From NCBI GenBank assembly GCA_036785705.1, contig JAWUZG010000015.1, positions 1,302,001 to 1,366,000 on the forward strand: a stretch of 64,000 nt of DNA. Reading direction: 5' to 3'. The notes under the pieces are model-generated. The model was not told where the DNA came from and ran no database searches. It worked only from the letters and a program-made list of their open reading frames with translations. The translations under genes were made by a program, and so were the position numbers. Below are positions 45,613-58,645 of the stretch, piece by piece; the first letter of the stretch is position 1; the number at the start of each line of letters is the position of its first letter. Source of the DNA: Acanthornis magna. Its lineage: Eukaryota > Chordata > Aves > Passeriformes > Acanthizidae.

Positions 45613-46867
45613 CCACCCTGCAGCCCCTCCCTTCCCAAGGGCCACCACACAGCCCCAGGTGTGGGTTTGATCCCCAGAGCTGCGAAAGGACAGCCCTTGC
45701 AGATGCTGGCAGAGGAATGAGGGTGGGCACAGCTCATCCCTGACTCTCAGATTTGCTTCCAGAGGAGACTTTGTCTGCTGCTTCAGCCCCAAGGACTGGT
45801 GCGTCCATGGTCCCACAGCCACAGTCAGAGCTGGAGGGCTGTGACACTGTGACAAGGCTAAGGGCTGCTGTAAAACCCCTCTGGAGATTGCTCCAGCACA
45901 GAATCCCAGTGAGCCCTGGGGGAGCTGCCTGCAGCTGAGCCCCCCTGGCTCTGTGTGATCTGCATCCCTCTGCCCCATCCCTCTGCCCCACCCCTGCCTG
46001 CCTGGGCTGCCTCTGCTCTCCCACACACCTGGATCCACACTCCAGCAGCTCAGGGCTGCTGCTGCTGCTGCATTTGCTGTCTCCACCTCCTGTCCCTCGT
46101 GACTGCTGCCCTTCAGAGGGGGCTGAACTTCCCTGCCAGCCTTCTGAGAAATGGAGTTTTGTGCACTGCCAGCTTGTTTACACCCCCACCCTAAGCCAAG
46201 CACCGTGTGCTGCTCAGTCTAACTATCTGGAGAGATCTGCACTGAAGCAGGGAATTGCTCCATTACAGAAACTGTGGCTGAAAATGAAGTTGTTTTTCTA
46301 ATGGGCCAAATATGTACATCAAGATGTTACCAAAAAAGCCCTGGCAATTGCAGTTTCAAATGACTTGGCAGGATCTATTTGCTTGCTATCACATTTGCTT
46401 GCTACCTGATTTATTGCCAGTGTGGAGTTTATTGCAGGAATGAAGGAGTTGCAGCCAGAGGTCTGGGAGTTATCCCTGCAGATCCTTTGGCTGGATCTGG
46501 GGGTGGCAGAAGGGAAGGGCCAGCCTTGAAGTAAATATTGGGTTTGTCACCTCCACGCTCTTTTTTGGGCTCTTTGAGGTGATGGACAGGGTGACTAAAG
46601 GTGACTTTGGAGGGGAACTTTTGGATGGGAACGATGGATATTGTACAGGCAGGATGGTGAGACCCTTGGGAAATCCACCTGGGAGATTCAGTGTGATTTC
46701 AGGGATTTCTCTCTACTTCCTCAGCATTCCAAACCTTTGTGGCTCGGGTCTGGAGGCCAGGCTGTCCCTCTGCCACCAGGATCCCATCCCAGGGCTCTGC
46801 TAACGCTGTCCCTGTCCCTCCTTATCTTCCGCCTGTGCTTTCCAGGGAGCCTGTGTCCATTCCCGGC

Positions 46868-46919
46868 AGCCCAGCAGTCCTGGGAGCCATCCCAGCAGTC
46901 CTGGGAGCCATCCTAGCAG
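46868..46919. repeat. 21-bp tandem repeat, ~2.4 copies
   Basis: The unit AGCAGTCCTGGGAGCCATCC is repeated in tandem with C/T differences. Confidence 0.85.
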
Positions 46920-49900
46920 ATCCCTCTGATCTCGGGGAGCTCCCAGCTCTGGCTGCATGCAGACATCACACTCCTCCCGGCTGGATCAGGCTGGAAGAAG
47001 TAAGATTCCTTTTGCAAAACACGAGTCTAATCATCCAACTCACCGTGAATACCCGAGTGTGGTTTAGCTCAGGGCTCAGCTGTCACTCTGTGTCCCTTTG
47101 GGACACTCCAGAGCTGGCATTTCTGTGGGAGGATCCCTTCTCCTGTGCCCCAGAACCAGCTCTTCTCCTCGCTCTTTCCCTATCCCTGCTGGCTCCTGCT
47201 TTTCCTGTAGCTCTTTGCTCTCCTCCTCTCTCAGTGACTTTTCCATGCACCAGCTTTGCACCAGTGAGCCCGAGGGGGGAAACCTTCCAGCAGGTGCTGG
47301 AAACTCCCATTTCTGATTGTTCTTCCCTTTGGACAGCCATGTCTTTGCTGTGCTTTCCTGGAAATACAGCCCAAGAAGACCCAGGGGTCAGCACTTCTGT
47401 GATGTGCTCACCAGTGCCTTTCTCCTTGACAGAGGCTCCTCCTTTCATGGAGTTAATGTTCCCTGTGCCACCAGAAATAACCACTGGACAAACCCATCCC
47501 GGTCCTGCAGCCTCCTGCTCATTCCTGGCGTTTTGCAGGGACTGTGGGACACAGGAAGCACACACAGCAAGAAGCTCTCCCTGTGTCCTTCACACAGGGT
47601 GTGATGTACTTGGTGCTCTTTATTTCAGGGAATTCTGTCACTGATTTTTGCAGTGACAACCCTGAGATTCCTGGAGGATGTTTCACAGCCTGGTAGGAAT
47701 GTATGGAGGGGAGTATCCCTGGGTCTGGTGGGAGCAGTGGCCAAGGCCATGATTGTCTGGGATCACTGTACCCCGGTGGCTCTTTCCAAGCCTGTCAATC
47801 GCTGTCTCCACGGGCTCAGTCTTTCTGTTTGTGGTTCTCTGCTTTATTTGCATTATTCAGAGCTAAGTGCAGTGACAGCAGGGTCCTGTCACTGTGAAGC
47901 TGAAGTCATTTTAACTCTGACTGACAGCGATCGCTGTCACACAAACATGAAGTTTAGAGAACGTTGTTTCTCTTCTAGACATCACCCACTTGCCCTGAGC
48001 CAGAGCTATCTGTGAACCATCTCCCTGATCCAAACTGCTGCTGCTGGGTATTCATCAGCCAAATTGCTTTACAAATAGCAGGGATGATACTGAGGGTGTG
48101 ATGGGCTCAGCAAAATTGGATCTCTGAGGAGTCACTGTATCAAAGGCCCCAAACTGTGATGGGCATGTAAGAAAAGAGAAAGGTTTTGGGGCTTTTTCCC
48201 CACCAAAATGGATTTGAATCACCTGAGTTTTGACAGAGACTCAGATTGTGCTTGAGCTCAAGGTGAGGCTTCAGCTCCATCAGGTCTGTTTGTTTTCTCA
48301 CTGAGTAAATCTGAGGAGCTTTCTAGACAATAAAGGGCAGCAGCAAGTTGGAATTGAAGGAATAAGTACCCCGGCCCTGGATCAATCCCCAGGCAAGCTC
48401 TACATCCAGTCTGAACTCCGAGGGAAGCAGCAAGACACGTGTCAGATTGCAGGGCTGTGTCAGGGAGCACAGTGGAGGCACTGCTGGATTCCATTCCAAC
48501 GGATTTGAACAAAATGGGAAGATTTAAGGCAGCCTCAATAGCTGTGTTTTGGGGAGACCTGGGTGATTCCAATCCATTTTGCTCCAGCAGAACTTTCTGT
48601 CACCACGTCCCTTCTCTGCTGTGCTCAGAATCAATTCCTTACAGAGCAGAGTGTGTGGAAACAGAAGCCAGCCCAAATGCTGTCTGCAGAGTTTGACCTA
48701 GATTTTCCAAGGGATTTGGCTACGCACAAGCATTCACAAAATCTAAATTCAACCACCTGTCTCGCTTGTGCTGGTAAACCAAAAACCACTGATGCAAATG
48801 GACAAAGACCTTTTTTTTTCCCCTCAAAATCCCTGATCAGTCCGTGGCAGTGCAGGGAGCACACTTGCAAATTGAACATGCAGCCAAACATGTGTTTTTT
48901 CACAGCTAAACTCCCTTGAAAAATATTAATCCTGCACACTAATTAGTCAGAGATCAGAATATGATCCCAGAAAATATGCTCACTCAGCCAAAAATAGGGA
49001 GATGGTTGCAGATATCCATATGCATACTTTTCTGTTCTGCATGTGCAGTGAGCTCTAAATGCACATATTTCAGAACAGCCTCAACATGAGAACTTTTTAA
49101 TTAGGCTGGTGGCCTTACAGAACATTTCCTGTTGGGATAAAGAGCTAAGTAGGGAAAAAGAACATTCTGGAGAACAAAATGCACTTTTGCAGGAACACTC
49201 AGGAGCGTGCAGGCAGCAGTGCAAAGTCCCTGGTGTCCCAAGGCTCCCCGAGCTGCCAGGGCAGCGTGGGAGGGATGTCACTCTGGCTCTCAGGCACTGT
49301 CACAGCTCTGAGCCAGGGGCTGGACAGGCTGTGGCTTCGTTCCAGCTGAGGGATGGGGGCTGCAGATCCGGCGTGTTCCTCGTGAGGGGCCCTGCCTGGA
49401 GAAGCCAAAGTGTCAGCAGGAGCTGGGGTGGTGAGCGATGGGATCTGACAGGGAACAGGGAGCTCATCTCCATGGCAGGAGCTCCTTCCCATGGCTCCAG
49501 CTCCCAGCATTTAGAGACTTCTGGCAGCAGCTCTGTCCCAGCTGCCCTGTCGGTCTGGGCTGTCCCACCCCAACGCTCTGTGGGGATGGAGGTTGTGTCC
49601 CACACTGTTGTCAGCCTGCACTGCTGGACTCAGCCTGGTCTGGACCTTTCCAAACCTTTCAGGAGCCATTATTTCACCGCCAGAGGAGCTCTGCCTCCAG
49701 TGCTTGAGCCACCTTTAATTATTCCAGAGTAACAACCAGAGCAACACAATCCTATGTTGTGGTAAGAGCTTTCCTCGGCCCCAGCTGGGATGGTGAGACC
49801 CTTTGAGCCCCTTGGCTGCTGTGGTGGCCACCAGGGCTCACAGGAGGCAGCTGTGGCTGGGTTTGGGCAGGCACAGAGCAGCTTTGTGCCCCTTTGCTTT

Positions 49901-52794
49901 AGAATGCTGTGCTCAACCTCACCTGGTTTCCTGCCACCCTCCCCTGGCTGCTGCTGGGCATCCTCTGCTCGGGCTTAAAACATTCATTAGGGACATAATT
50001 AACATCCTCATCGTTATGAAAGAGTAAGAATAGGGAAAATTAATTCCATTAGAAGCACAGATTGGGGCTGTGAGTGCTTCTCCTGACCTGAGGGGTCTCA
50101 GACATGAGTCTGGTGTTCTTATTATGTCACACCTTATACAAATAAGGGATAAAATAGCAGCTCCGTGAGCAAGGAGACGTTCAGGAGACAGAGGAGTAGA
50201 AACACGAGTTAGAACTTCTGACAGCAGAGTGCTGCAGTAGAAGGTTATTTTAGAACTTGCTGCCTCAAGGGAGTTTGCACTTTCTTGCCTCGCAGTCAGC
50301 CAAAGATGTTGATGCCAATTTAGTAGGAATTAAATGTATTCTCTCAACTTCAGGCGTTTCTCATAAGTTGCCCTAAGTAAGATCCCTTTCTCTCTCCCCC
50401 CTTCCACTTTCTCCGGGTGCATGGCTTTTGATCCAGCCCAAAAAGCAGAAGGTTCAAATCAGCCTTACAAACAGAGCTGTCATTCAGCCCTCTCCTTGGC
50501 AAAAGCTGTATTAATATCTACTGAAGTGTCTCAGCCAGTGATCAAAATCTTGCCTGCATTGCCATGGCAATGCAAAGGAAACTGAATTCCAATATGACAA
50601 AATCCCTGCTCTCTTTCCCCAGCCATTGTCCCTGACGTGGGACAAGCAGGCGGCACTGACAGCGATCAGGTGTTCAGCACTGGAGTGGGGCAGGGCAGGG
50701 ATCCTGGCTCTCCTCAGGAGCGCTGGAGGTGCTTCCTCTCAATCATCCTGGATGTATTTGCTTTGTTTCTCATTACTCGGTGATTTTCAGAATCCTCAGA
50801 TCTTGGCTGTGCTTTTTTATGCATTTTTTTTCTTTTTTAAAAAAATTTTCTCCCTGCTTGCATCTCAGATTTCACTTAGCAATAATGAGCTCGTGACTGT
50901 GGTGGTTGTAGAGAAAATGCAGCAAGGCTGGAATGGTGTCCAGCCTTTGTCTCGTGCTCCCTCTGCTCTCTCCACAGTCTGTGCCCTCTTCCCTCTACAT
51001 TATCCCAAGGAACTCTTTCCCATCTCCTCACCTGCCCCGGTCAATGAGCATTGCTTTTCCAGGATCGCCTTTACAATTTGTAATTAAAAGATTCAAGGAG
51101 AAAAACACTGCAAGGGAAACACCATGGTTTGCCAGCTGCCCCAAACTTTTGGAACTACTTTTTTTAGTGTTTATTTTTTTGGGAAGTCTTCACCTGCCCG
51201 GCTCAGACACTTGTGCAGGTACTGACAACCACAGGAAAAGCTGGAGCTCAGCGTTTTTAAGAACCCTTGCAGAGGTGGGTGGTAAATACAGGCACCATTC
51301 AATCCTTTTACCCTCTAAAACAGGGCCAAGATGCCGAGACTAAACCAAAGAACCCAATCATCTCCTGCCTTCATCTTGCGGGTGAACTCCACCCAAAGAG
51401 GCTGCCTGTTCTCAGCCACATTGGGCTCAATAATCCAATTTTCCACTGATGTTTAAGGTTTTTTTTCTTTGTGCCTTAAAGCACTTGCAAAAAACACATT
51501 CTGATGCCCACAGTTGTTCACCAAGACAGGGCAATATCCCAAACCAAGTTCTAACAGCGAATTGGGCCAGAAATGCACAAAAGTGAAGATATTTTCCATT
51601 CCAGGGTTCCCTATCAGCTCTCTATTTGTACTTACAATCAAGGAGTATAATCAAGGCGTTTGTAGCAGCTTTCCTTGCAGAGTTGGTGTGTTCATGACTT
51701 CCCTATGATACTTTCAAAAATGAAATTTATTACTCTTATTTGGAAGAAAATCAAACATGAAATAGAGACAGACAGAAGGATCCTGACCAGTTCTACCTTG
51801 TAACCAAATTTACTTTTAGAGTAAATGACAGAGAAGAAACAGCATGTTAAAATAATAAATAAATTGAAAGTGCCCAGGCCAAGTCTGATTTCTGGGGCTG
51901 TGTTTTCCCAATAATGGAGACGTGTGGTGCTTTCAGCCCTGTCTCCACTGAAATCCACGAAGACTCCTGCATAACCTCTTGTCCCCTTCTATAACCCAAA
52001 TGTTGTCAGTGCTTTTCAAAGCCATCACTCCTGAGCAGTGTCCCTGGGAAGGGCACACAGCACTAATAACAGGAGCTCCACGGGAGGCAGATCCATTGTC
52101 AGGGAGACGCTCTGCAATATGATCCAGAGGGTGGTATTGCAGAAATGTCACAATTCATCCTCCTGATAATGCATTCCCTGGGAGCTGCACAAAGACAGAG
52201 CAGAGAAAGAGAAGCATTTGTATGGCAGCAGCAGCCCAGAGCCTTGACAGGAATTCAGGAGGAGCTTGGTATGCCAAGGGGAAAAGTTGCTTTCCCCATT
52301 TTTTTTATCCTCTCAGTGCAGAAACCACCCAGGGCAGAGCGGCTGCTCCTGAGCTCCAACCAGTGACTCTGCCACGCTGTGCCCATCCCTCAGGGCCACC
52401 CCACAGCGCTGCACGCCCTGCCTGGGACATCTGCCCCTAAACCAGGACACAACAAACACCTTGTCCGAGCTCTCAGGCTGGTTGGAGGGAATCACCTCTC
52501 CCTCATGCACAGCTGGCCCAGGAGCTTCCCCAGCTCCAGCTCAGGAATGGAACTGGCTGGGACTGCAGTGTGTTCCACCCTTGTCCCCATGTCCTTCCCC
52601 TGCTGGTGGCCATGGCTGGAGACATCAGGACCCCAGAGGAGCCTTTGGCCACTCCCAAAAGGAATTTTTATCTCCTTGCAAAGCCTGCCCAGGACCCCCT
52701 CTTGCTTCCTTCCCCAACAGGAGTCCAGAGGCACAGCCTGGCTCACGCCATGAGCCCGGGTTAACTTCCAGCACCCTCCCTCAGTGAACTCAGT

Positions 52795-52857
52795 CCTCAT
52801 CACCTGGCTGTCATTAGCTAATTAGCCCTCATCACCTGGCTGTCATTAGCTAATTGC
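52795..52857. repeat. 32-bp tandem duplication
   Basis: CCTCATCACCTGGCTGTCAT followed by TAGCTAATT occurs twice with a period of 32 bp and almost no differences, so it is recent. Confidence 0.93.
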
Positions 52858-53716
52858 TCCTGGGCCTCCCACCCCACTCCTGGCTGGGGCGCTTTGTTGT
52901 GAGAATCTGAAGAGTTCGATGACCTGTCTGAGGTCCCACAGGCAGTTCAATCTGGGGGTTCCTGTCCCCAGCTGTGACCTCCAGCTGTCCCCCACCCCTG
53001 CTTCGTTGATTCCACATCTCTCTTGCCAGTCCCACGGAAGAATCTTTTCAAATGAGTACATTCAGAGAAGGAATGGGCTGAGATTTACTGTTTTGATCAG
53101 AGATGAAGGCTGCAGATAACCCTGATTAGAGTGGAGCAGGGTGGGCTTCCTCTGAGGGGGCTGGAGAAGAAATGAGGAGTCCTTGTCCATGAGCCTGGTC
53201 CTGCTCACACTGGTCAGGACCATGAGTGTGTGTGAGCACAGAGAGCTCTAGAGGTGATAATTACACACTAATTAATCACTGCCCAGGAACCTGAGAGCAC
53301 CCCCAGCTCTCTCCTCAGCTCCTGCAAAGGCCTGGATATCCCATTAGAGAGGAGGTTGAGTTAACATCTGATACTCTGCTGTGTCTCATCCACAACTGAA
53401 CCACAAGTAAACAGATGAAGAACAAAGATGCCTTTTGTTGCCAAAAAAATCAGAATTATTGGCTAAATATTTACTTCAGATGTGAGCAGCTCATGCCAAT
53501 GCAAACCATGATGCCTTGTTATTTTACACTCAGCAAAACCACATGGAAGCTGTTAATTGATTAAACTTCCGTTGTGCTTTGCTTGGACACTTCTTGTGGG
53601 CAAACAAAGCCTTTTCTACTCCTCCAGTCCATCTGCCTGGTTCATTAAAGGGTGGTTTATCCAAGGTATTTGAAGCTGGACCGCATCATGCCCAGGTCTG
53701 GTATCTCAGCCTCTCC

Positions 53717-54125
53717 CTGAATCACAGAATCCCAGAATGGAAGGGTTGGAAGGGACCTTAAAGTTCATCTCATTCCAACCCCAAAGTTTCCACTGTCCCA
53801 GGCTGCTCCAAGCCCTGTCCAGCCTGGCCTTGGACACTGCCAGGGATCCAGGGGCAGCCACAGCTTCTCTGGGCACCTGTGCCAGGGCCTGCCCACCCTC
53901 ACAGGGAACAATTCCTCATTCCCAAGATCCCATCCAGCCCTGCCCTCTGGCACTGGGAAGCCATTCCCCTTGTCCTGTCCTTCCATCCCTTGTCCAAAGT
54001 CTCTCTCCAGCTCTCCTGGAGCCCCTTTAGGCACTGGAAGGTCTCCTTGAAGCTTCTTTTCTCCAGGCTGGACCCCCCCAGCTCTGCCAGCACCCTGCAG
54101 AGATAGTCCAGATCCCTGATCATCA
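53717..54125 (-). mobile_element. CR1 LINE fragment, 409 bp
   Basis: It begins TGAATCACAGAATCCCAGAA and continues GGTTGGAAGGGACCTTAAAG, CTTGGACACTGCCAGGGATC, GTGCCAGGGCCTGCCCACCC, CCATTCCCCTTGTCCTGTCC and CTTCTTTTCTCCAGGCTGGA to CAGATCCCTGATCATC. It lacks the CCCTGCCATGGGCAGGGACA block (an internal deletion near 53785). It is the longest unbroken antisense CR1 piece of this subfamily here. Confidence 0.93.
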
Positions 54126-56412
54126 CAAATGGTGAGACTTCTCAACAACGCTTTCCCTGCGGGCTCAGCCATCCCTTGCAGAGCAGCCTCCTGGCCCTGC
54201 CTCTGCCCATCTCCCCCTCGGACTGGAAAATCAATGGCTTTCCCCAGCCCCTGGCACATCCCAAGGCACTCCTGTCCTCCCCGCAGCTGCCGTGGGGTGG
54301 TGACGACACCTGCCTCGGCTGAGTGAGTTTTTAAGTGGGAATCTGTTCCATAGAGTGGAATTCCCAAGGCTCCTCTGACCGAGGGAGACAATCCCAACAC
54401 AACCTCATGAAAGACTAACGAGGCAGCCACCAACATCGCGGCAGCTCCGTGTGCCGCGGGGAGAGGCGGATGGAGCACTATAAAAGCTTTATGAGTGACA
54501 AACTTGCCAAATTGCTGTTTAAACAAGGAAGCAAATGGGGAGACCATCTGCATCAGATTGAAACTGCTCATAATCCTGTCACTTGTGCCAGCATGGTGTG
54601 TTTAAGCTCTTGAGCTGGCACGTGCCCAAGAGACACAGAAATCTGTAGGTTTTGCCGCAATGTTCCCCACTCCCAGACGGGATCTGAGCCCCCTTTGTCG
54701 TTTCTGTGGATTTCTGACGGAGCAGGGGTTTTCCCCCTTCCTTCATCCCAGAGTGAGCCCCAGCTGTGCTTTGGCTCTGCAGGCTGGGGACTCACACTGA
54801 GAACCCCCAGACTCTCAGCCCCTGCTCACTGTCTCCCACCCACTGATCCACAGTGGGGACCATCCCATGCACCTGCCCTGCCCCATCTCCAGAAACAAAC
54901 ACCTCAGCTGTTCCCACAGCTGTTCCCCCTCAGCAAACCCCCAGCAGGCCAGCAGTGCTGCTGTCCCGGCTGGAAAGATGAGAAAATGAGGCATTGAAAT
55001 GAACGTGTGCAGTTATGAGATGAGCCTGATCCCATCTTTCCTGCTGCCGGACTGGAGTGACCCTCCATTCCCTCCTCCTCCATCCCCTCCCCCTCCATCC
55101 CAGGACTCCTCGCCATCCACGGGCTCCTTCCCACCCCTGGCAATTAAAACAAACCCGAAAGAGACTGGAGGGAAAGGCAAACCACAGCCCCCCCTGCTCA
55201 TGTAGATCTTTATCTCCTCTCTTCACAGGCAGCTTTGAAAGACAACTAAAACAAGTTACTGATAATTAGCTCGAAAGACACACAAGCAATTGTGCTTTAT
55301 CGTGTACAAGCTCTTTGATAATAGGCCAGGCCTTGTGCCATGAATTGCTAATTGATTCTTCCTTAGCAAAATGTTTTGCTTAATTAAAGGGTGTACTGAT
55401 TTATAAACACCTCCCTAAATATTATTCACTTTTGCATCTGCTGAAAAGAGCTCAGGCTGTTCCTGCACTCCAGCATTCCCTTTCAAATTATTCCATTATA
55501 CCCAGCCACGCTCTCTCACTACTGATTGTGACAGATTGAGGAATTATTAAATCATAAATACCAAGAGGAAAAGCCAGTGATACACTTAATGGGAGCCGTT
55601 CTCGCAGCCCCCAAATATTTCAAATCATGACAAAACCAGAAGGAGAAGGGGAGGCAAAACTGAAGCTCTCTGTTCTCCCTCGTGCTGGAGCAAACCATGA
55701 CCCAGAGCTCAGCCTGGTGCCAGGGCAGAGGAAGGATCTGTCTCACTTTTCCTGCAAGATTGCTGAGACTCAACTCGGGCCACACCTGACTCTGCTGCTT
55801 CTCACGGTGCTTGCATGGGGGGGCACCCACAATTCAGTCTCTGGCCCTGCACAGTCCAGGATGTGCTTTTCAATCCATTTTTTTCTTCTCAGTAGGTGCT
55901 GTCGGAGCCTTTTTCTGCTGCAGTTGCCCCGTCCAGGTCTGTGCTGTGCTGCAGAAGAATGGAATCCGCGGGTGGTGTTCCATGGGACCTGTCAGGAGGT
56001 TGTAGCCCGACTCAGAATGTTTGGGATGCCTGGAAGAACACACCTGGAGGAGTAGAGAGATGGAGCCTGTGAGGGATCCGGGGCCAGGCAGCTCCGAGGA
56101 GCTGTGGGGAATTTGGAGGGCACGGGCAAGAGGAAGGTTGGGCAGGTTTGATGCAGAGGGTCTCTGGACACAGTGCGGTTTTGGGGGGCTGGGCTGTGCA
56201 GGGAAGCCCAGGCAGGAAAGGGGCACAGCTGATCCAGCCCGGGATCACCTTGGGCTCAGCTCCAGGGCGGATCAGTGTTGCGGTGCCTCAGGGGCGCTCA
56301 GCTGAGCACGGGGTGATGATGAAAACAGTTTGCTTTTCCTGGAGCCCAGGAACGAGTGAGTGCCCGGGAGGACTGATCCTGCCTTGGGATGAGGCACGGG
56401 ATTGTCTCAGGG
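54126..56412. other. Unique sequence; CNE candidate
   Basis: The 55230-55560 stretch is AT-rich and repeat-free, with TTAATTAAA and ATTGATTC motifs like conserved non-coding DNA. A run of C/T-rich sequence lies at 55060-55100. Overlapping short open frames show no domain. Confidence 0.4.
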
Positions 56413-56842
56413 TGATGCCTAAAAGACAGTCTACCTGAAACAGAGGCCAAAACAAATTAGGAGTATAAAATGTGGAGAAATTTATTCGAGGCACATTCAG
56501 GCAAGCAAAAGACCCCCTCAGGGACAACACCCAAAATGGGCTCTGGGTCACGAGCCCTTCACCTTTGATAAGTTCTGTCCATTAGCACATTGGCCCTTAA
56601 TTCTCCAATCACACCCTCAGGTGATGATGTTCACCACCCCAGGCCTGCTCCCCCAGCTCACAGTTGTTTACATATTTTCGGACCTAAGGCAATGAATATG
56701 TCCTTGAATCTGTGTTCAGAGAGCCTTGTTTGGCCAAAGGTGCTGGGAACAGAGGATTTTAGCACTTTGTGAGAAGCACAGAACTACAGCAAGTTACAGA
56801 TATATGAAAAGCAAAAAAAGCCAAGATATACTGAAGGCATGA
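56413..56842 (-). mobile_element. LTR, fuller sister of the 6319 LTR
   Basis: It starts TGATGCCT and ends AGGCATGA (expected terminal CA changed by one base). The flanks AGGG and GGGG may be a 4-bp TSD with one difference. TTTATT at 56481-56486 is a minus-strand AATAAA. The right two thirds (from 56588) closely match 6361-6600. The left third (about 56430-56585), with the poly(A) signal, is absent from that copy. No internal retroviral genes adjoin it. Confidence 0.8.
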
Positions 56843-58567
56843 GGGGCAGCATCGCCTGTTCCTGCCCTGAGCAGGGACAGGACAGGGGCTCAGGGCTCAC
56901 AGTCCCACAGAGAACAGCGCCTGGCCACGCTCCCACCAGCTGTGAGAGGGGCTGGGAGCCCCAGGGAGCTGTGCCTGGGGCTGCAGCCATGCCAGAGCTC
57001 TCTGCAGGGATTCCTGCTGCCACCCCTCCCTGCTCCCACTCCTTGGGGTCACCCTGCTCCGCTCCCAGCCCATCCCCTCAGCCCGGGGTGAGCCCCCCCA
57101 TTTCCCGTGCCAGCCGCAGCACGGAGTTTCTATTTACTCAGGGCAAGTCGGTGATTTACTTTCCACCCTGTTTCACTTCCATTTGGAGCTGTATTACTGC
57201 GTGCTGCATAAATCCAGCCCGGAGTACCTGAGGAGCATCTGATGAGGCGCTGCCCTCGGGAATGCAGAGGTTATCGCCGGCAGCAGCTGGAAGCCTGTCA
57301 GCATTCAAATGGAAATTAATTGTCACCCGGCGTTCCTTCATCAGCCCAAACCTCCTTCTCCTCGGTGTTTTCCCACCTCCTCCCCTTTCCTGATGTGTCG
57401 TGTGGCACTCGCTTGTTACAAGTCTTTGCTTTCATCGGTGAGAGAGTCAAACTCACACATTGACTGATAGGAAAGGGATTTGGGCTGAGGTTTTGGTGCA
57501 GGCTGGAGGCTCTGATGGAGGGGATGGAGAGAGCCAGCCGTGAGCCTTCCCAAGCCATTCCGGGGAGCAGAAGAACGGGGCTGGGTGTCCCAGCTCCGGT
57601 GTGACACCAGGTGAGACGCAGCCTTTCTGTCGGGACTTTGAGTCTGATCAGACACGAAAGGAAGTGGGGCAGGAGATCAGCGAGCACGAGTGACTGCAGG
57701 GGAGAGGACACATCCCCTCATGTCCCGGGAAGCTGGGACAGCAGCAGGATTCACACCCAGCAGGTCCATCCAGCACTCAGGGGTGAGCCTGTCTTGAGAA
57801 TCAGCCCTAAACTGTTCTTTTGCTCCAAAGCAGGTTCCCCTCGTGTCCCCTGCACTCTGCACCCTGTCTGTTTGCTCTAGAGCATCTCTTTGTGCTGGAT
57901 CTCCATCCCTGCCTGGGAATGGCACACCGAGGAGAAGCTCCTGCCTCCCCAGGTGAAGCTGCTCCCACATTAGCAATGTGTGCCCTATTTCCAGGCTGGC
58001 TGCCGGCTGCCTGCAGAGACATTAAGTATGCTGAGCACTGGATAACACACACTTCTCTGCATACATTTGCAGCTCGATAACATGATTCTGGTTGCTTGTC
58101 ATCCTTAGCCTCTGATCCCTGGCTGGGGTGGATGGGGATTGCTGTGCCCCAGTCAGGGCAGCCGTGCCAGGGCCATGTCTGGATCTGGCCCTTATTAACT
58201 GCACGATACAGTTGCTTGTGACTAAAATGCCCTGCGTTTTTTGAAATAAGGAGAATAAAAGGTTAAGCTGCCACAGAGATTCATATTAATCTGTTCCAAT
58301 TACAATATGCATAGCACTTCTCAAAAAGGATTTGAGGCTTCTCCCACACAGACTTAGATGTGTCCGCATGAAATATCAATGTTTCAGGGCAGGATTTGCA
58401 AAAGCACCTCGAGGAAATGAGGCACCCACTTCTTATTGACTCTCATTGACTTCCCTGATTGTTTTTGAAAAATCCCATCCTTAATTATGGTTATTATGCC
58501 ATAAGAAATGGTCTCTCTCATTACCACTGGCATGTCCTACATACTGACAGTACTCACAGCAGTCTAA
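56843..58567. other. Unique sequence; CNE candidate
   Basis: GC-rich at 56840-57110. The 58190-58560 part is AT-rich, repeat-free and CNE-like. No gene is supported. Confidence 0.4.
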
Positions 58568-58645
58568 CAAATAAAATAAAATAAAATAAAATAAAATAAA
58601 ATAAAATAAAATAAAATAAAATAAAATAAAATAAAATAAAATAAA
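58568..58645. repeat. (ATAAA)n microsatellite
   Basis: About 15 uninterrupted pentanucleotide units. Uninterrupted arrays of this length are usually polymorphic. Confidence 0.98.

Larger units (their letters stand above)
45613..53716. other. Longest repeat-poor stretch (8 kb)
   Basis: No CR1 or LTR recognised over about 8.1 kb, unusual for this window. It holds a short CTG run near 46053-46070, a 21-bp tandem repeat at 46868-46919 and a 32-bp duplication at 52795-52857. AT-rich CNE-like parts lie at 48900-49100 and 50240-50360. The largest open frames, 301 codons at 46739 (+) and 207 at 49109 (+), have no domain, signal peptide or splice support that I can see, and antisense frames overlap them. 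Confidence 0.45.

Noticed and set aside
45292..46203. 303-codon antisense open frame, the longest in the window
   Set aside because: It runs antisense through a CR1 tail, has no domain and overlaps other frames.
46739..47644. 301-codon open frame
   Set aside because: No recognisable domain or splice context. The sequence includes a 21-bp tandem repeat. An antisense 160-codon frame overlaps it. GC-rich DNA gives such frames by chance.
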